From NCBI GenBank assembly GCA_964541085.1, contig CAZIPA010000017.1:1-42960 (forward strand): a stretch of 42,960 nt of DNA. The letters are read 5' to 3'. A model generated the notes under the pieces. The model had not been told where the DNA came from and did no database searches. It saw only the letters and a program-made list of their open reading frames with translations. Both the position numbers and the translations under genes were made by a program. This stretch comes from UBA4644 sp964541085. GTDB lineage: Bacteria; Bacillota; Clostridia; Oscillospirales; Butyricicoccaceae. This document shows, one piece after another, positions 32,301 to 40,347 of this stretch; within the stretch, counting starts at the first letter, position 1; every line of letters starts with the position of its first letter.

Positions 32301-35300
32301 TTGTGGTTGTCCTGGTTGTTGGTGGGAGCTACATGCCAGCCCTTATCCAGCGCCATGATATACTGCTCATAGCTGGGATAATAGCCGCCTGCGCCGATCT
32401 GGCCTTCGCCGTTGCCCACTTCTACCATGTACATACGGGAGTCGATGAGGGCATCCCAATAGGCAAAGTCGGAGAAGTTGCCGAAGGTGGTGCCGGGATG
32501 GTTGAACTGGCTGATGGAATCCGCACCCTCCGTCTGGCTCAGCAGGGCGTAATAGGCCTTCATGCCTGCGTCAGCGGTCTTGTTGTTCAGGGTGGTGTTG
32601 TTGCGGGAGACAATGCCGGGGGTGTTGAAGGTGTTGATATGGCCGGGGCCGCCGCTCCAGGTCATTTCGAAGCCGGCCAGAGCCACCATGGAGCCTGCGT
32701 TCTTCTCATTGAAGGCGGCAACGGCGTCGTTATAGCTCTTCCACAGATTCTGGCTGGCGGAGGAAGCGAGGCTCATATCATACAGCGCACCCTCGGGGTT
32801 GGCGGTGCCGCCGGCCTTGCTGCCGTCGAAATAGTTGGAGTGGTCAGTAAAGGCCACAAACTGCACATTGGCGCTGGCGGGCAGATTTTCCAGATAGCTC
32901 AGCGCGGACTCCAGCGTGCCGGAGCCGTCGGAATACTGGGTGTGGGAGTGCAGCTGGCCGAAGTACAGCTGATACTGCGTCTTGCCCAGCGTAAAGCTCC
33001 AGCTCTTGCTGACGGTCTTGCCGTCGGCACGGGTGACGGTAACGGTCACATTGGTGCGGCCGTCTGCCATATCCGCGGCGGGAGTATAGGTGAGCTTGCC
33101 GTCTGCATAGACAGCCTCCACGGGATTGCCGTTCACGGTCATAACCAGCGTGGGATTTTCGCCCGCGTTGAAAATCTCCGCGGAGATCACAGGACGCTTG
33201 TTTTCGCCGGTCTGGCTGTTGGCAGCGGGCGTGACAGCGCCGATGCTGGGCTCGTCCACGATGGTAACGGAGAGGTTGCCGGAATAGGCGGCATTCCCGC
33301 CGTCGTCCTCGATTTCAACCACAAAGATGATGGAGTCACCGACCAGATAGGAGGCGGGGATGCGGGCAGAATAGCCGTCCACCGTGGCCTCGAGGTCAAA
33401 GATATTGCCGTTGAAATCCTTGACCCGGATGTTTTCGTCGGCGATGGGGTTGATATCGTCCAGATAGAAGGTCAGGGTGTAATCCTGTCCCTTCATGGCG
33501 GTATCAGCGGAGGTGAAGACCACCTTCGGGTCGTTGACTACGCCGTTTTCCAGCTTCACGCCATCCCCCACGGGATAGAAGAAGAAGGAATAGATGGTGT
33601 AGTCGGTGACATTATACATGGAATAGGTCTTGAAGCTGTCGGCATAGTATTCCAGCCACTGGCTGTACATACCGTTGAACTTGGCGGTACGGCTTTCCAG
33701 CTCAAATCCGCCCACACCGCCGGAGCAGGTGCGCACCTTCCAGTCGGCATCCTCGGCAGAAACGCCCTCTCCGGAGAAGTCCCTGCTGTAGAAGGCATTG
33801 TTGCCCGTGCCGTTGGAGCACAGATAGCCATAGGTGTCGTTCTTGAAGCGATAGTATTCGCCGTTCGTTTCCACGGTGAAGACCACGCCGCCGTTTTCGA
33901 TCTCGGTGGCCACGCCATCGGTGACGGTGGCCAGCGCCTTGTTCAGGGAGCTGGTGCCATTTTCCAGACCCAGCACAGCGCCGGCGTTCTGGTTGTAGAT
34001 GACCACCTGCGAACCTGCTTCCGGCAGACCGGCCCCGGGCAGAACGGGATCTTCAGCGGCAGAGGGATCCACACGGTACAGGGTGAAATCGGCGGGATAG
34101 CCCTGGCTGGAAACGGTGGTGTTCTTATAGCCGCGGAAGCGATGATTGCCGGGATAATTGCCGGTGGTGGTATTGTTGCTGGCCAGCGTCACGGTGTCGC
34201 TGCCAGTGCCCTTGAAGCGGAAGGTCTGGGTGGCTGCGTCAAAGCTCCATTCCCAGTCATACTCAGCGGTATTGAGGCCGTTGTTGTTTCCGCCCTTGGG
34301 AGCGATGGAAACGCCGTTTTTGTCGGTGAGGGTAACGGTGTTGCCCGTGACCTTCAGCGTCCACACAGCGCCCTGAGAGGCCGTCACCTGATCGCCGGAG
34401 ATCACCGGCTGGGCGGTGGACAGCCAGCCATTGTCATAAACCAGCGGCGCATAGCCGGTGGAGACCACCATCACATAGGTGCCGTCGGTGAGCTCGCTTG
34501 CAGAGGTGAGCTTGCCCAGCTTGACTTCCTTATGGGGCTGAACCTCGCTGGCCACGGTGTTGCGCAGCTGGAACTTGCCGTCGCCGGTGTTGTTCTTCTG
34601 ATAATAGGAGACTGCGGCGGTGATATCCAGCTTGTCGCCAACCTGATAATCCCAGGCACCGTCGGTCTTGCCGATGACGGCCTTGTACAGCTGAATGCTG
34701 TTTTCGCCGTCGGTGACGGTGATGTTGGGCTGGGGGTAGGTGCCGTCCTTGTCATAAACCTCGGTGACTTCCACGCCGGTGAGCTTGACATAGGTGCAGA
34801 TGTCGGCAGTGGTCAGCGCACCGATGGTGGTGCCCTTGGCGCTGAGGGTCAGACCCTCGGAGGCATCAAAGGTGCCGCTGCCCAGCTGGGGCAGACCGTT
34901 GTACACCGTCTTTGTGCCCTTGCCGATGACGGTGTCGCCCAGCGCGATCTCCGTGGTGCCTGTGCTCAGGCGCAGACAGATACCGCCGGTGGCATCCTGC
35001 AAATAGTAATTCTGGCCGTCCACCAGCGTGACAACGCCCTTGACGGTGAACTCCGTGCCGTTTTCACCGGCCAGAGCTTCCGCAATGGTGTTGATGGCGG
35101 GGGTGGGCTCATCGGGGGTGTTCAGCTTGTAGAAGCTGATGCCGAACTGCCCATCACTGGGGCTGCTGGAGGCATAGGCCGTATAGCCGCCATAGTATTC
35201 GATGTAGTAGAAGCCGTATGTGCTGGCGGGCATTTTGGTGTTCAGCACATAGAACACCTTGTCCGTCACACTGTGATCCAGCGACCAGAGGGTGTAGCCA

Positions 35301-36667
35301 TCGGAGGCATTGGTGCTGAGATTCACATAGCTGCCGCTCTGCACCATGCCCAGAACCTTGTCGCCCTGAGTGAAGGTGTAGTTGCCGTCTGCATCCTTAC
35401 CAACGACCCAGGGAGCCGTGGTGTCATCGGTGGTGATGACATCTTCGGCGGGAGTGACTGTCAGAGCAGCCAGCTTGTAGCCACTGGGGACGGAGGTCAG
35501 AACCGTGCCGCTGGCCGCGTTGTACAGCAGCACCGTATCGCCCTCGGCAATGCTGTCCGTCAGGGTGTAAACGCTGCCCGCGGGTTCCACGGGATCCACG
35601 GGGTCAACCGGATCAACCGGGTCAACCGGGTCAACCGGGTCAACAGGCGCTTCGCCGTCCTCGATGACCAGATAGAGCTGCTGCCGGAAGGAATCCTGGG
35701 TCGTGTTGTTATTGTAGGCACTCCAGGTACCGTAGGAGCTCTGATACTGCACCACATAGCCGGCCCGGCCCGCATTTTCGATGTAGAAGGTTGCGGCCTC
35801 TGCATCGGCTGCGGTCAGCGTCCAGCTGTCGTTTGCCTTGCCGATGGGCATACTGGTGTAATTGGTGTCCATGGAGAGCTTGCCATCCGAGGAAGCAAAG
35901 GAATAAGTGCCGTCCTCGTTGATGCCCAGCGTCCATACATCCGTTTCGGCATAGGTGAGAACGCCGTCCGTGAGCGTCACATCCGAGCCGCTGTTGTAAT
36001 AGCCGCTATAGGTGGTGGACAGAGCCTTGGCGCTGGTCGGGTTGAACACCACAACCTTATCGCCGTCCTGCAGGGCGGAAAGCTCTGTGACAATGCCGCT
36101 TTCCCGTGCGGGCGCGGTGGCCGCTTCCAGCTTGTACAGGGTAAAGGCACAGAGATAGCCGCCTGCATTTCCGCTGATGGTGCCGTTTTTGTAGGCGCGG
36201 AATTTGTTGCTCTGCGCTGCATTGCTGGCGAGCATTACCGTGTCATCGCCGGTACCGGCAAAGGTGAATTTGCCATCGGCAAAGGACACTGCCCAGCTGT
36301 AGCTGCCGGACTGAATGCCGTTGTTGTTGCCGCCCTTGGGTGCAATGGATACGCCGTTTGCGTCCGTCAGCTGCGCCAGCGCGCCGTCAACGGTCAGCGT
36401 CCATACGCCCTCGGTGGGGTTGGTGATTGCGTCATCCTGCACGACCGGCTGAATCGCGGAGACCCAGGTGCCGTCCAGAACGCCGGGGGCATAACCGGTA
36501 TCCGTCACCAGAAGGTACTGACCTGTGGTCAGCCCATCGGCAGAGGTTACCCTGGTATAAACCTCCGGTTCGCTGCTTCCACCGGCCAGAGCTGTCATGG
36601 GCAGCATGGAAACTACCATAGACAGCGCCAGCAGAAGCGAAAGCAGCTTTCTCCCTTTCGTTCGCAT
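29378..36667 (-). CDS. Giant SLH-anchored extracellular protein with CehA/McbA-type PHP metallohydrolase domain
   Basis: 2429 residues. A signal peptide ends near residue 28 (PMTALA). Two copies of a beta-rich repeat (about 38-195 and 717-880) each contain GVSIAPKGGNNNG. Between them are a VDP-repeat linker (341-359) and an OB-fold-like domain (524-715). Ig-like segments (1045-1235) precede a PHP/CehA-McbA metallohydrolase core (1239-1510) with metal motifs QLHSHTQYSDG, FTDHSN, GFEMTW, QFNHPG and NNQDNHKG. Then come a domain like an amidotransferase-fold (1700-2000), a second OB-fold domain (2005-2190), a Pro-Lys-Glu linker and three SLH domains (2245-2429) for cell-wall anchoring. The frame is open to 36814, but GAGGAGG seven bases before 36667 and the signal peptide fix the start. 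A surface phosphoesterase or nuclease role is inferred. Confidence 0.88.
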   Translation of the reverse strand: MRTKGRKLLSLLLALSMVVSMLPMTALAGGSSEPEVYTRVTSADGLTTGQYLLVTDTGYAPGVLDGTWVSAIQPVVQDDAITNPTEGVWTLTVDGALAQLTDANGVSIAPKGGNNNGIQSGSYSWAVSFADGKFTFAGTGDDTVMLASNAAQSNKFRAYKNGTISGNAGGYLCAFTLYKLEAATAPARESGIVTELSALQDGDKVVVFNPTSAKALSTTYSGYYNSGSDVTLTDGVLTYAETDVWTLGINEDGTYSFASSDGKLSMDTNYTSMPIGKANDSWTLTAADAEAATFYIENAGRAGYVVQYQSSYGTWSAYNNNTTQDSFRQQLYLVIEDGEAPVDPVDPVDPVDPVDPVDPVEPAGSVYTLTDSIAEGDTVLLYNAASGTVLTSVPSGYKLAALTVTPAEDVITTDDTTAPWVVGKDADGNYTFTQGDKVLGMVQSGSYVNLSTNASDGYTLWSLDHSVTDKVFYVLNTKMPASTYGFYYIEYYGGYTAYASSSPSDGQFGISFYKLNTPDEPTPAINTIAEALAGENGTEFTVKGVVTLVDGQNYYLQDATGGICLRLSTGTTEIALGDTVIGKGTKTVYNGLPQLGSGTFDASEGLTLSAKGTTIGALTTADICTYVKLTGVEVTEVYDKDGTYPQPNITVTDGENSIQLYKAVIGKTDGAWDYQVGDKLDITAAVSYYQKNNTGDGKFQLRNTVASEVQPHKEVKLGKLTSASELTDGTYVMVVSTGYAPLVYDNGWLSTAQPVISGDQVTASQGAVWTLKVTGNTVTLTDKNGVSIAPKGGNNNGLNTAEYDWEWSFDAATQTFRFKGTGSDTVTLASNNTTTGNYPGNHRFRGYKNTTVSSQGYPADFTLYRVDPSAAEDPVLPGAGLPEAGSQVVIYNQNAGAVLGLENGTSSLNKALATVTDGVATEIENGGVVFTVETNGEYYRFKNDTYGYLCSNGTGNNAFYSRDFSGEGVSAEDADWKVRTCSGGVGGFELESRTAKFNGMYSQWLEYYADSFKTYSMYNVTDYTIYSFFFYPVGDGVKLENGVVNDPKVVFTSADTAMKGQDYTLTFYLDDINPIADENIRVKDFNGNIFDLEATVDGYSARIPASYLVGDSIIFVVEIEDDGGNAAYSGNLSVTIVDEPSIGAVTPAANSQTGENKRPVISAEIFNAGENPTLVMTVNGNPVEAVYADGKLTYTPAADMADGRTNVTVTVTRADGKTVSKSWSFTLGKTQYQLYFGQLHSHTQYSDGSGTLESALSYLENLPASANVQFVAFTDHSNYFDGSKAGGTANPEGALYDMSLASSASQNLWKSYNDAVAAFNEKNAGSMVALAGFEMTWSGGPGHINTFNTPGIVSRNNTTLNNKTADAGMKAYYALLSQTEGADSISQFNHPGTTFGNFSDFAYWDALIDSRMYMVEVGNGEGQIGAGGYYPSYEQYIMALDKGWHVAPTNNQDNHKGKWGNANDARDVILTDNFTEEGIYDAIRDLRMYATEDKNLQITYTVNDLQLGSIIEEVPEQLNFHVTVYDPDNSDSVTKVELVANSGKIAYTWDNPADLAGGELSVTLDPNYSYYFVRVTQGDGDLAVTAPVWVGESLKLGISSVECGTSTPVTEEPLTITTTLFNSESAEATVKSVTYTANGVELEGTKSGATSVPASGSATLTFTYTPTVARVMTVTATVVLTLEGEDYTFSMDVELDVQDAGKLVYIGIDASHYNEYVAGNYADSMGNFGNLAAEYGVRTVELETSEALIAACGNDKYVALLLTAPSRRLAAAQQDIRVYTAEELAAIQAFNANGGTVILAGWSDHYEYYPEALTMTPDQHMAATQNTVLEALGSSIRISDDATYDDVRSKADGVDAWRLYFNTYGENFLTEGVEVDAEHPYDRLYTEVFSHYGGASIYTVDGTLPATVSPVVYAHSTTYSTDTDGDGLGGDSTPKYAYAEGDDRLLVMASEQLEGQGLIVVSGAAFMSNFEVQATIEDSGSEKNYSNYRICENLLAYLNPVTVTPIAEVQAEKEEGVKFTIEGIVTSNASGYDADTAFFDCIYVQDETAGINAFPVAGNYKLGDIVRITGTTSSYQGERQIAVTSIEKLGETTPVEPVSVTADQLEDQGYLGSLVKVEGSATRIEYANGLIQTIMVKDASGKEARIFIDGYITTARDVENAEVGCHVVAVGLASYDNTFVLEDGTPVYQRIRIRDRADVVCTEEEKPVRPVKPEEPTPAPVGPKPADPVKPVEPVTPVEPETPALPFLDVKEGDWFYNDVRYVYENGIMNGVSDILFDPNAPLTRSMLVTILYRMAPTHEVPAETAFTFTDVDVSGWYGEAVVWAVRAGIVTGYDDATFGPNDPVTQEQLATILFRYAVYCGMDAVTLAEHLGGYPDAGEISGFAISAMNWAVGQGLLNGANGQLMPKAEASRAQVATIIHRYLEALNF
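35591..35644. repeat. Six tandem 9-bp units coding Val-Asp-Pro
   Basis: Six 9-bp units (five GGGTCAAC/GGATCAAC-type, one variant GGATCCAC) inside the SLH protein gene. Read leftward they encode a run of Val-Asp-Pro that links two domains. Copy number could vary by slippage without breaking the frame. Confidence 0.9.
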
Positions 36668-36765
36668 AGTTTTTCCTCCTCGTTTTTGTTGCAAAATCGA
36701 CTTCGGAGCCTCCGGACGGGGGAACCACGGACTTCTCCCGCCGAAGGGCATAATATGATAATTTA

Positions 36766-36794
36766 AGTATACCGCTTCTGCCGCCCTATTGCAA
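36766..36794 (-). promoter_or_regulatory. Promoter of the SLH protein gene
   Basis: On the minus strand TTGCAA (36794-36789), a 17-bp spacer and TATACT (36771-36766), giving a leader of about 90 bases. Confidence 0.75.
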
Positions 36795-36811
36795 GCACAA
36801 AAGCGGGGAAA

Positions 36812-36846
36812 CACAAAAGAAAAAAGGGGCCGTGAAACGGCCCCTT
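36812..36846 (-). terminator. Terminator of the nfn operon
   Basis: Perfect 10-bp stem AAGGGGCCGT / ACGGCCCCTT (36824-36833 with 36837-36846), 3-base loop, then a T-rich tail leftward (TTTTTTCTTTTG). Confidence 0.95.
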
Positions 36847-36863
36847 CCAGGGAATCAAACTGC

Positions 36864-38276
36864 TTATTTGCCGCTGAGATAGGCGTGGATGGAGGCTGCG
36901 CCCTGCTTGCCCGCGCCCATGGCCAGAATCACGGTGGCAGCGCCGGTGACGGCATCTCCGCCGGCATACACACCCTGACGGCTGGTGAGGGCATCCTCGT
37001 TGACGATGATGCCGCCGTGCTTGTTGACCTCCAGACCGGCAGTGGTATCCTTGATCAGGGGGTTGGGGCTGGTGCCCAGCGCCATAATCACGCAGTCCAT
37101 CTCCAGATCAAACAGGCTGTCGGGAACGGCGATGGGACGGCGGCGGCCCCGCTCATCGGGCTCACCCAGCTCCATCTTTTCGCAGCGGATGCCGCAGACG
37201 GTGTTGTTTTTGGGATCCCGGCGATCCTCGGGATTCACATAGCCCAGAATCTCCACGGGATTGGTGAGGGTGCGGAAAATGACACCCTCCTCCCTGGCGT
37301 GCTCCACTTCCTCCGCGCGGGCGGGAAGCTCCTTTTCGGAACGGCGATAGACCACCGTCACCTCGGCACCCAGACGCTTGGCGCAGCGGGCAGCATCCAT
37401 AGCCACATTGCCGCCGCCAACCACGGCCACCCTGCGGCCACGCTGGATGGGCGTATCAGAATCGGGACGGTAGGCTTTCATCAGGTTGATGCGGGTGAGG
37501 AATTCGTTGGCGGAATAAACACCCTTCAGGTTTTCGCCGGGAATGTCCATAAACTTGGGCAGGCCGGCGCCGGAGCCGATAAACACGGCTTCAAAGCCCA
37601 TTTCCTCCATGAGCTCGTCCACGGTGATGGTCTTGCCCACCACGGTGTTGGTGCAGATTTCCACGCCCAGCGCCTTCAGACCGTCCACTTCCTTCTGGAC
37701 GATGGCCTTGGGCAGACGGAACTCGGGAATGCCGTAGACCAGCACGCCGCCGGCCTTGTGCAGAGCCTCGAACACCGTCACGGAATAGCCCAGCTTTGCC
37801 AGATCACCGGCGCAGGTCAGACCCGCCGGGCCGGAACCGATAATGGCCACCTTGTGACCGTTGGGCACGGGCTTTTCCGGGGCTTCCTTGGCGTGGGCAT
37901 TGTGCCAGTCGGCCACAAAACGCTCCAGACGGCCAATGGCCACCGGCTCGTCCACCTTGCTGCGGATGCAGTATTTTTCACACTGATTCTCCTGGGGACA
38001 CACACGGCCGCACACGGCGGGCAAACTGGAGGTGTCGTGGAGGATCTGATAAGCCTCTTCAAATTCGCCGGCGGCTACCTTGGTAACAAAGGCGGGAATG
38101 CGGATCTGTACCGGGCAGCCGCTGCGGCAGGGCATGGTGGGACATCCCATGCAGCGGGTGGCCTCTTCCATAGCCATCTCTTTGGTGTAGCCCAGCGTGA
38201 CCTCATCAAAATTCTGATTGCGCACCTCGGGCAGCTGCGCGGGCATTTCATGACGGTGCATCTTCATATCGGCCAT
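36864..38276 (-). CDS. nfnB: NfnB / GltA-type NADPH oxidoreductase large subunit
   Basis: A 470-residue flavoprotein, large subunit of NADH-dependent reduced ferredoxin:NADP oxidoreductase, often labelled as glutamate synthase small subunit (gltA). The N-terminus has the two 4Fe-4S cysteine sets, CMGCPTMPCRSGCPV and CGRVCPQENQCEKYC. FAD-binding GSGPAGLTCAGDLA and a second dinucleotide fold VVGGGNVAMDAARCAKRLG follow, ending in YAGGDAVTGAATVILAMGAGKQ. The upstream frame to 38393 is not used: AAGGAGG nine bases before ATG 38276 fixes the start. It begins one base after the NfnA stop. The complex bifurcates electrons between NADPH, ferredoxin and NAD. A true glutamate synthase would need a large gltB subunit, which is not seen. 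Confidence 0.9.
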   Translation of the reverse strand: MADMKMHRHEMPAQLPEVRNQNFDEVTLGYTKEMAMEEATRCMGCPTMPCRSGCPVQIRIPAFVTKVAAGEFEEAYQILHDTSSLPAVCGRVCPQENQCEKYCIRSKVDEPVAIGRLERFVADWHNAHAKEAPEKPVPNGHKVAIIGSGPAGLTCAGDLAKLGYSVTVFEALHKAGGVLVYGIPEFRLPKAIVQKEVDGLKALGVEICTNTVVGKTITVDELMEEMGFEAVFIGSGAGLPKFMDIPGENLKGVYSANEFLTRINLMKAYRPDSDTPIQRGRRVAVVGGGNVAMDAARCAKRLGAEVTVVYRRSEKELPARAEEVEHAREEGVIFRTLTNPVEILGYVNPEDRRDPKNNTVCGIRCEKMELGEPDERGRRRPIAVPDSLFDLEMDCVIMALGTSPNPLIKDTTAGLEVNKHGGIIVNEDALTSRQGVYAGGDAVTGAATVILAMGAGKQGAASIHAYLSGK

Positions 38277-38277
38277 G

Positions 38278-39120
38278 TTACTGTACCTCCTTCCGGAACA
38301 GGTTGCAGGATTCTTCATAGGCGTGGCGCTCAAAGCTCTGATACACGGAGCCCCGGGCCATGGATTCGTCAAAGTCCACCAGTGCACCGTCAAACTCCGG
38401 GCCGTCCACGCAGGCGAACCGGGTCTTGCCGCCCACGGTCAGACGGCAGCCGCCGCACATACCCGTGCCGTCCACCATGATGGGATTCATGGAGACAACG
38501 GTCTTCAGGCCGTATTTCAGCGCAGTCTGCACGGTAAATTTCATCATCACCAGCGGGCCGATGGCGATCACCTCGTCATACCGGTTGCCCGCCAGAATCA
38601 GCTCCTCCAGCGCGTTGGTCACCAGACCCTTTTCGCCGTAGGAGCCGTCGTCGGTCATCAGCTTCAGCTGCTGAGAACAGGTGCGGAACTCGTCCTCCAG
38701 AATCACCAGATCTTTCGTGCGGAAGCCCACGACGGAATGCACCTCGCAGCCCTGCTCATGGAGCTTCTGTGCCACCGGCAGAGCAATGGCGCAGCCCACG
38801 CCGCCGCCTACCACGGCCACCTTTTTCAGGCCCTCCGTATGGGTAGCACGGCCCAGCGGGCCCACAAAGTCCTGAATGAAGTCGCCCTCATTCCTGTGAT
38901 TCAGCTTGTTGGTGGTAGCGCCGACAATCTGATAGATAATGGTTACAGTGCCCTGCTCCCGGTCATAACCGGCGATGGTCAGGGGGATGCGTTCGCCCTC
39001 TTCATCCACACGCAGAATGATGAACTGGCCGGGCTGGGCCTTGCGGGCCACCATGGGCGCTTCGATGTCCATCAGGGTGACAGTGGGGTTGAGAACTTTT
39101 TTTCTTACAATACGATACAT
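38278..39120 (-). CDS. nfnA: NfnA-type ferredoxin:NADP oxidoreductase small subunit
   Basis: A 280-residue FAD and 2Fe-2S protein of the sulfide dehydrogenase/dihydroorotate dehydrogenase electron-transfer type. The ferredoxin-reductase barrel (MYRIVRKKVLNPTVTLMDIEAP, PGQFIILRVDEEGERIPLTIAG) leads to the NAD-binding half (VAVVGGGVGCAIALPVAQKL, VVGFRTKDLVILEDEF) and the cysteine cluster MCGGCRLTVGGKTRFACVDGP. Its length and gene order with the large subunit are those of NfnAB in Clostridia. The start at 39120 (MYRIV) is chosen over the longer frame because of its family match; a purine-rich site lies upstream. A strong promoter precedes it. Confidence 0.92.
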   Translation of the reverse strand: MYRIVRKKVLNPTVTLMDIEAPMVARKAQPGQFIILRVDEEGERIPLTIAGYDREQGTVTIIYQIVGATTNKLNHRNEGDFIQDFVGPLGRATHTEGLKKVAVVGGGVGCAIALPVAQKLHEQGCEVHSVVGFRTKDLVILEDEFRTCSQQLKLMTDDGSYGEKGLVTNALEELILAGNRYDEVIAIGPLVMMKFTVQTALKYGLKTVVSMNPIMVDGTGMCGGCRLTVGGKTRFACVDGPEFDGALVDFDESMARGSVYQSFERHAYEESCNLFRKEVQ

Positions 39121-39177
39121 TCGCTGCCTGCCTTTCCTGAGCCTGTGAGGCGGCTCTGTTTTATAGTCATTATTTCC

Positions 39178-39206
39178 AGTATACCATTTTGCCCGGGGAA
39201 GGTCAA
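39178..39206 (-). promoter_or_regulatory. Promoter of the nfnAB operon
   Basis: On the minus strand TTGACC (39206-39201), a 17-bp spacer and TATACT (39183-39178), about 60 bases before the nfnA start. A small GAGCC/GGCTC hairpin lies in the leader. Confidence 0.85.
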
Positions 39207-39380
39207 TCGTTTTTCTGCCTCCATTTGGAAAAAGCATATCTATTTATCGAAAAAAAGAGAAATCCCCTCCGGAAAGAACGATAACAACATTGTGAAAATT
39301 TTTTCGCAAACGGCGGCAATCCGGGAAAAATTAGGGCAGAGGCGGGGCACAGCCCGATGCTTTCCGGCACTTTGTTTTCC

Positions 39381-39430
39381 CGGCTTGGCTCTCCCTTTGG
39401 GAGAGCTGTCACCGCAGGTGACTGAGAGGG
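39381..39430 (+). repeat. Palindromic intergenic repeat, MITE-like, of the gut-Clostridia type
   Basis: Two adjoining hairpins: GCTCTCCC-TTT-GGGAGAGC (39388-39406) and GTCACC-GCA-GGTGAC (39408-39422), then TGAGAGGG. This arrangement of a CTCCC/GGGAG stem followed by a GTCA...TGAC stem recurs in intergenic regions of many gut Clostridia genomes, from memory. It codes for no protein and may be a non-autonomous mobile repeat. Confidence 0.6.
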
Positions 39431-39455
39431 TTGTCCTTTCGTCCCCCGTCCCTCA

Positions 39456-39522
39456 CGCCCGCAGGCGCATCACGCCCGCAGGCGCATCACGATGCGAAGC
39501 ATCGCATCACCGGCAAAGCCGG
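39456..39522 (+). repeat. Array of four mini-hairpins spaced by CATCA
   Basis: Stem-loops at 39456-39467 and 39473-39484 (both CGCC-CGCA-GGCG), 39490-39504 (CGATGC-GAA-GCATCG) and 39510-39522 (CCGGC-AAA-GCCGG), each separated by exactly CATCA. Stems change in sequence but keep their pairing, while the spacer is constant. It lies next to the MITE-like repeat. Confidence 0.75.
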
Positions 39523-39537
39523 CATCCCTTTCGCCCC

Positions 39538-39570
39538 GCAAAAAAAATCCTCCCGCGCGGCAGGAGGATT
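39538..39570 (-). terminator. Terminator of the small export protein gene
   Basis: Stem AATCCTCC / GGAGGATT (39546-39553 with 39563-39570), then eight T leftward. Just beyond the stop at 39592. Confidence 0.9.
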
Positions 39571-39591
39571 CTTCAATCGCATTTTTGATTT

Positions 39592-40056
39592 TTATCCCAG
39601 CACGGCCACCGCACCCAGACTGACAGCCAGCATAATGGCACCCGCCGCGGCCACGCCCAGCAGGATCATCAGACTGGCCTGCTTCCGCTGGATGCCCAGC
39701 AGCGCCGCCACCAGCGCACCCGTCCATGCGCCTGTGCCCGGCAGGGGAATGGCCACCAGCACAAACAGACCCAGCAGCTTATATTTATAATAGACATCCA
39801 GCTTTTTCTGGGCATGGTTCTCGATCCAGAGGGCATATTTTGCCAGATGCTTCCGGGTCTTCATCCAGTCCAGCAGCTTTTTGACAAACAGCAGGATGAA
39901 GGGCACGGGGATCATATTGGAAAAAACACACAGAAAATAGGACAGCCACACCGGCAGCCCGTGGGCAATGGCCCAGGGAAGCGCACCCCGCAGCTCCACC
40001 ACCGGGGCCATGGAAAGCACAACGCACTGGAGGACTGTCCGCCAGAAATCCGTCAA
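39592..40056 (-). CDS. Putative small multidrug export protein (COG2426 type)
   Basis: A 154-residue membrane protein matching the small multidrug-export family PF06695, a distant relative of DedA-like proteins. Family traits are VVELRGALPWAI near the N-terminus, IPVPFILLFVKKLLDWM, and the glycine-rich IPLPGTGAWTGALVAALLG, with four hydrophobic segments. Function in drug export is by family name only. The start codon is TTG at 40056, with GAGAGGAG nine bases upstream; a nearby ATG is in another frame. A promoter TTGCAA-17 bp-TATGCT (40118-40090) precedes it. Confidence 0.87.
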   Translation of the reverse strand: MTDFWRTVLQCVVLSMAPVVELRGALPWAIAHGLPVWLSYFLCVFSNMIPVPFILLFVKKLLDWMKTRKHLAKYALWIENHAQKKLDVYYKYKLLGLFVLVAIPLPGTGAWTGALVAALLGIQRKQASLMILLGVAAAGAIMLAVSLGAVAVLG

Positions 40057-40089
40057 AAATCATCGCTCCTCTCGGAAGGGTTCCCAGAT

Positions 40090-40118
40090 AGCATACCCGA
40101 TTTGCCCGGATTTTGCAA
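40090..40118 (-). promoter_or_regulatory. Promoter of the small export protein gene
   Basis: On the minus strand TTGCAA (40118-40113), a 17-bp spacer and TATGCT (40095-40090), about 35 bases before the TTG start. Confidence 0.65.
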
Positions 40119-40227
40119 TCGTTTTCTGCCGGGAAAAGGAAAAATAAGAAATTTTTAAGGGTCTTTACCGTTTCTTTGCTTTTCCCGCTTTTATTTTCAC
40201 AATGTTTGTTTTCTTTCTGGATTTTTT

Positions 40228-40237
40228 ATGCTATAAT
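40228..40237 (+). promoter_or_regulatory. Extended -10 promoter of the DUF1538/PII operon
   Basis: ATGCTATAAT: a TG one base ahead of a perfect TATAAT (40232-40237), with no strong -35. It leaves a leader of about 105 bases that contains possible paired segments (CACC...GGTG, ACAAG...CTTGT, GGAC...GTCC). Confidence 0.65.
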
Positions 40238-40347
40238 AAAACAGAAGTGCCTCACCCGTTCACAAGAGCAAGCAGCAGCAGTGGGACTCCTGCCTGTCCT
40301 TGTAAGCGGATGGTGCCTATCCCCGAGCAAGAAAGGCGGTTATCATT

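Noticed and set aside
35591..35644. Nine-base tandem units as a CRISPR or regulatory array
   Set aside because: They are in frame and encode Val-Asp-Pro repeats inside the SLH protein.
28076..36766. An 8.7-kb plus-strand reading frame opposite the SLH protein and YibE/F genes
   Set aside because: It is a mirror of GC-rich codon use in the two minus-strand genes, has no signal peptide or domains, and its translation is rich in Gly, His and Gln without structure. The minus frames have clear domains, starts and ribosome binding sites.
39456..39522. Regularly spaced repeats as a CRISPR array
   Set aside because: The constant part is only 5 bases and the units are 17-20 bases with self-pairing stems, too short for CRISPR, and no cas genes are near.
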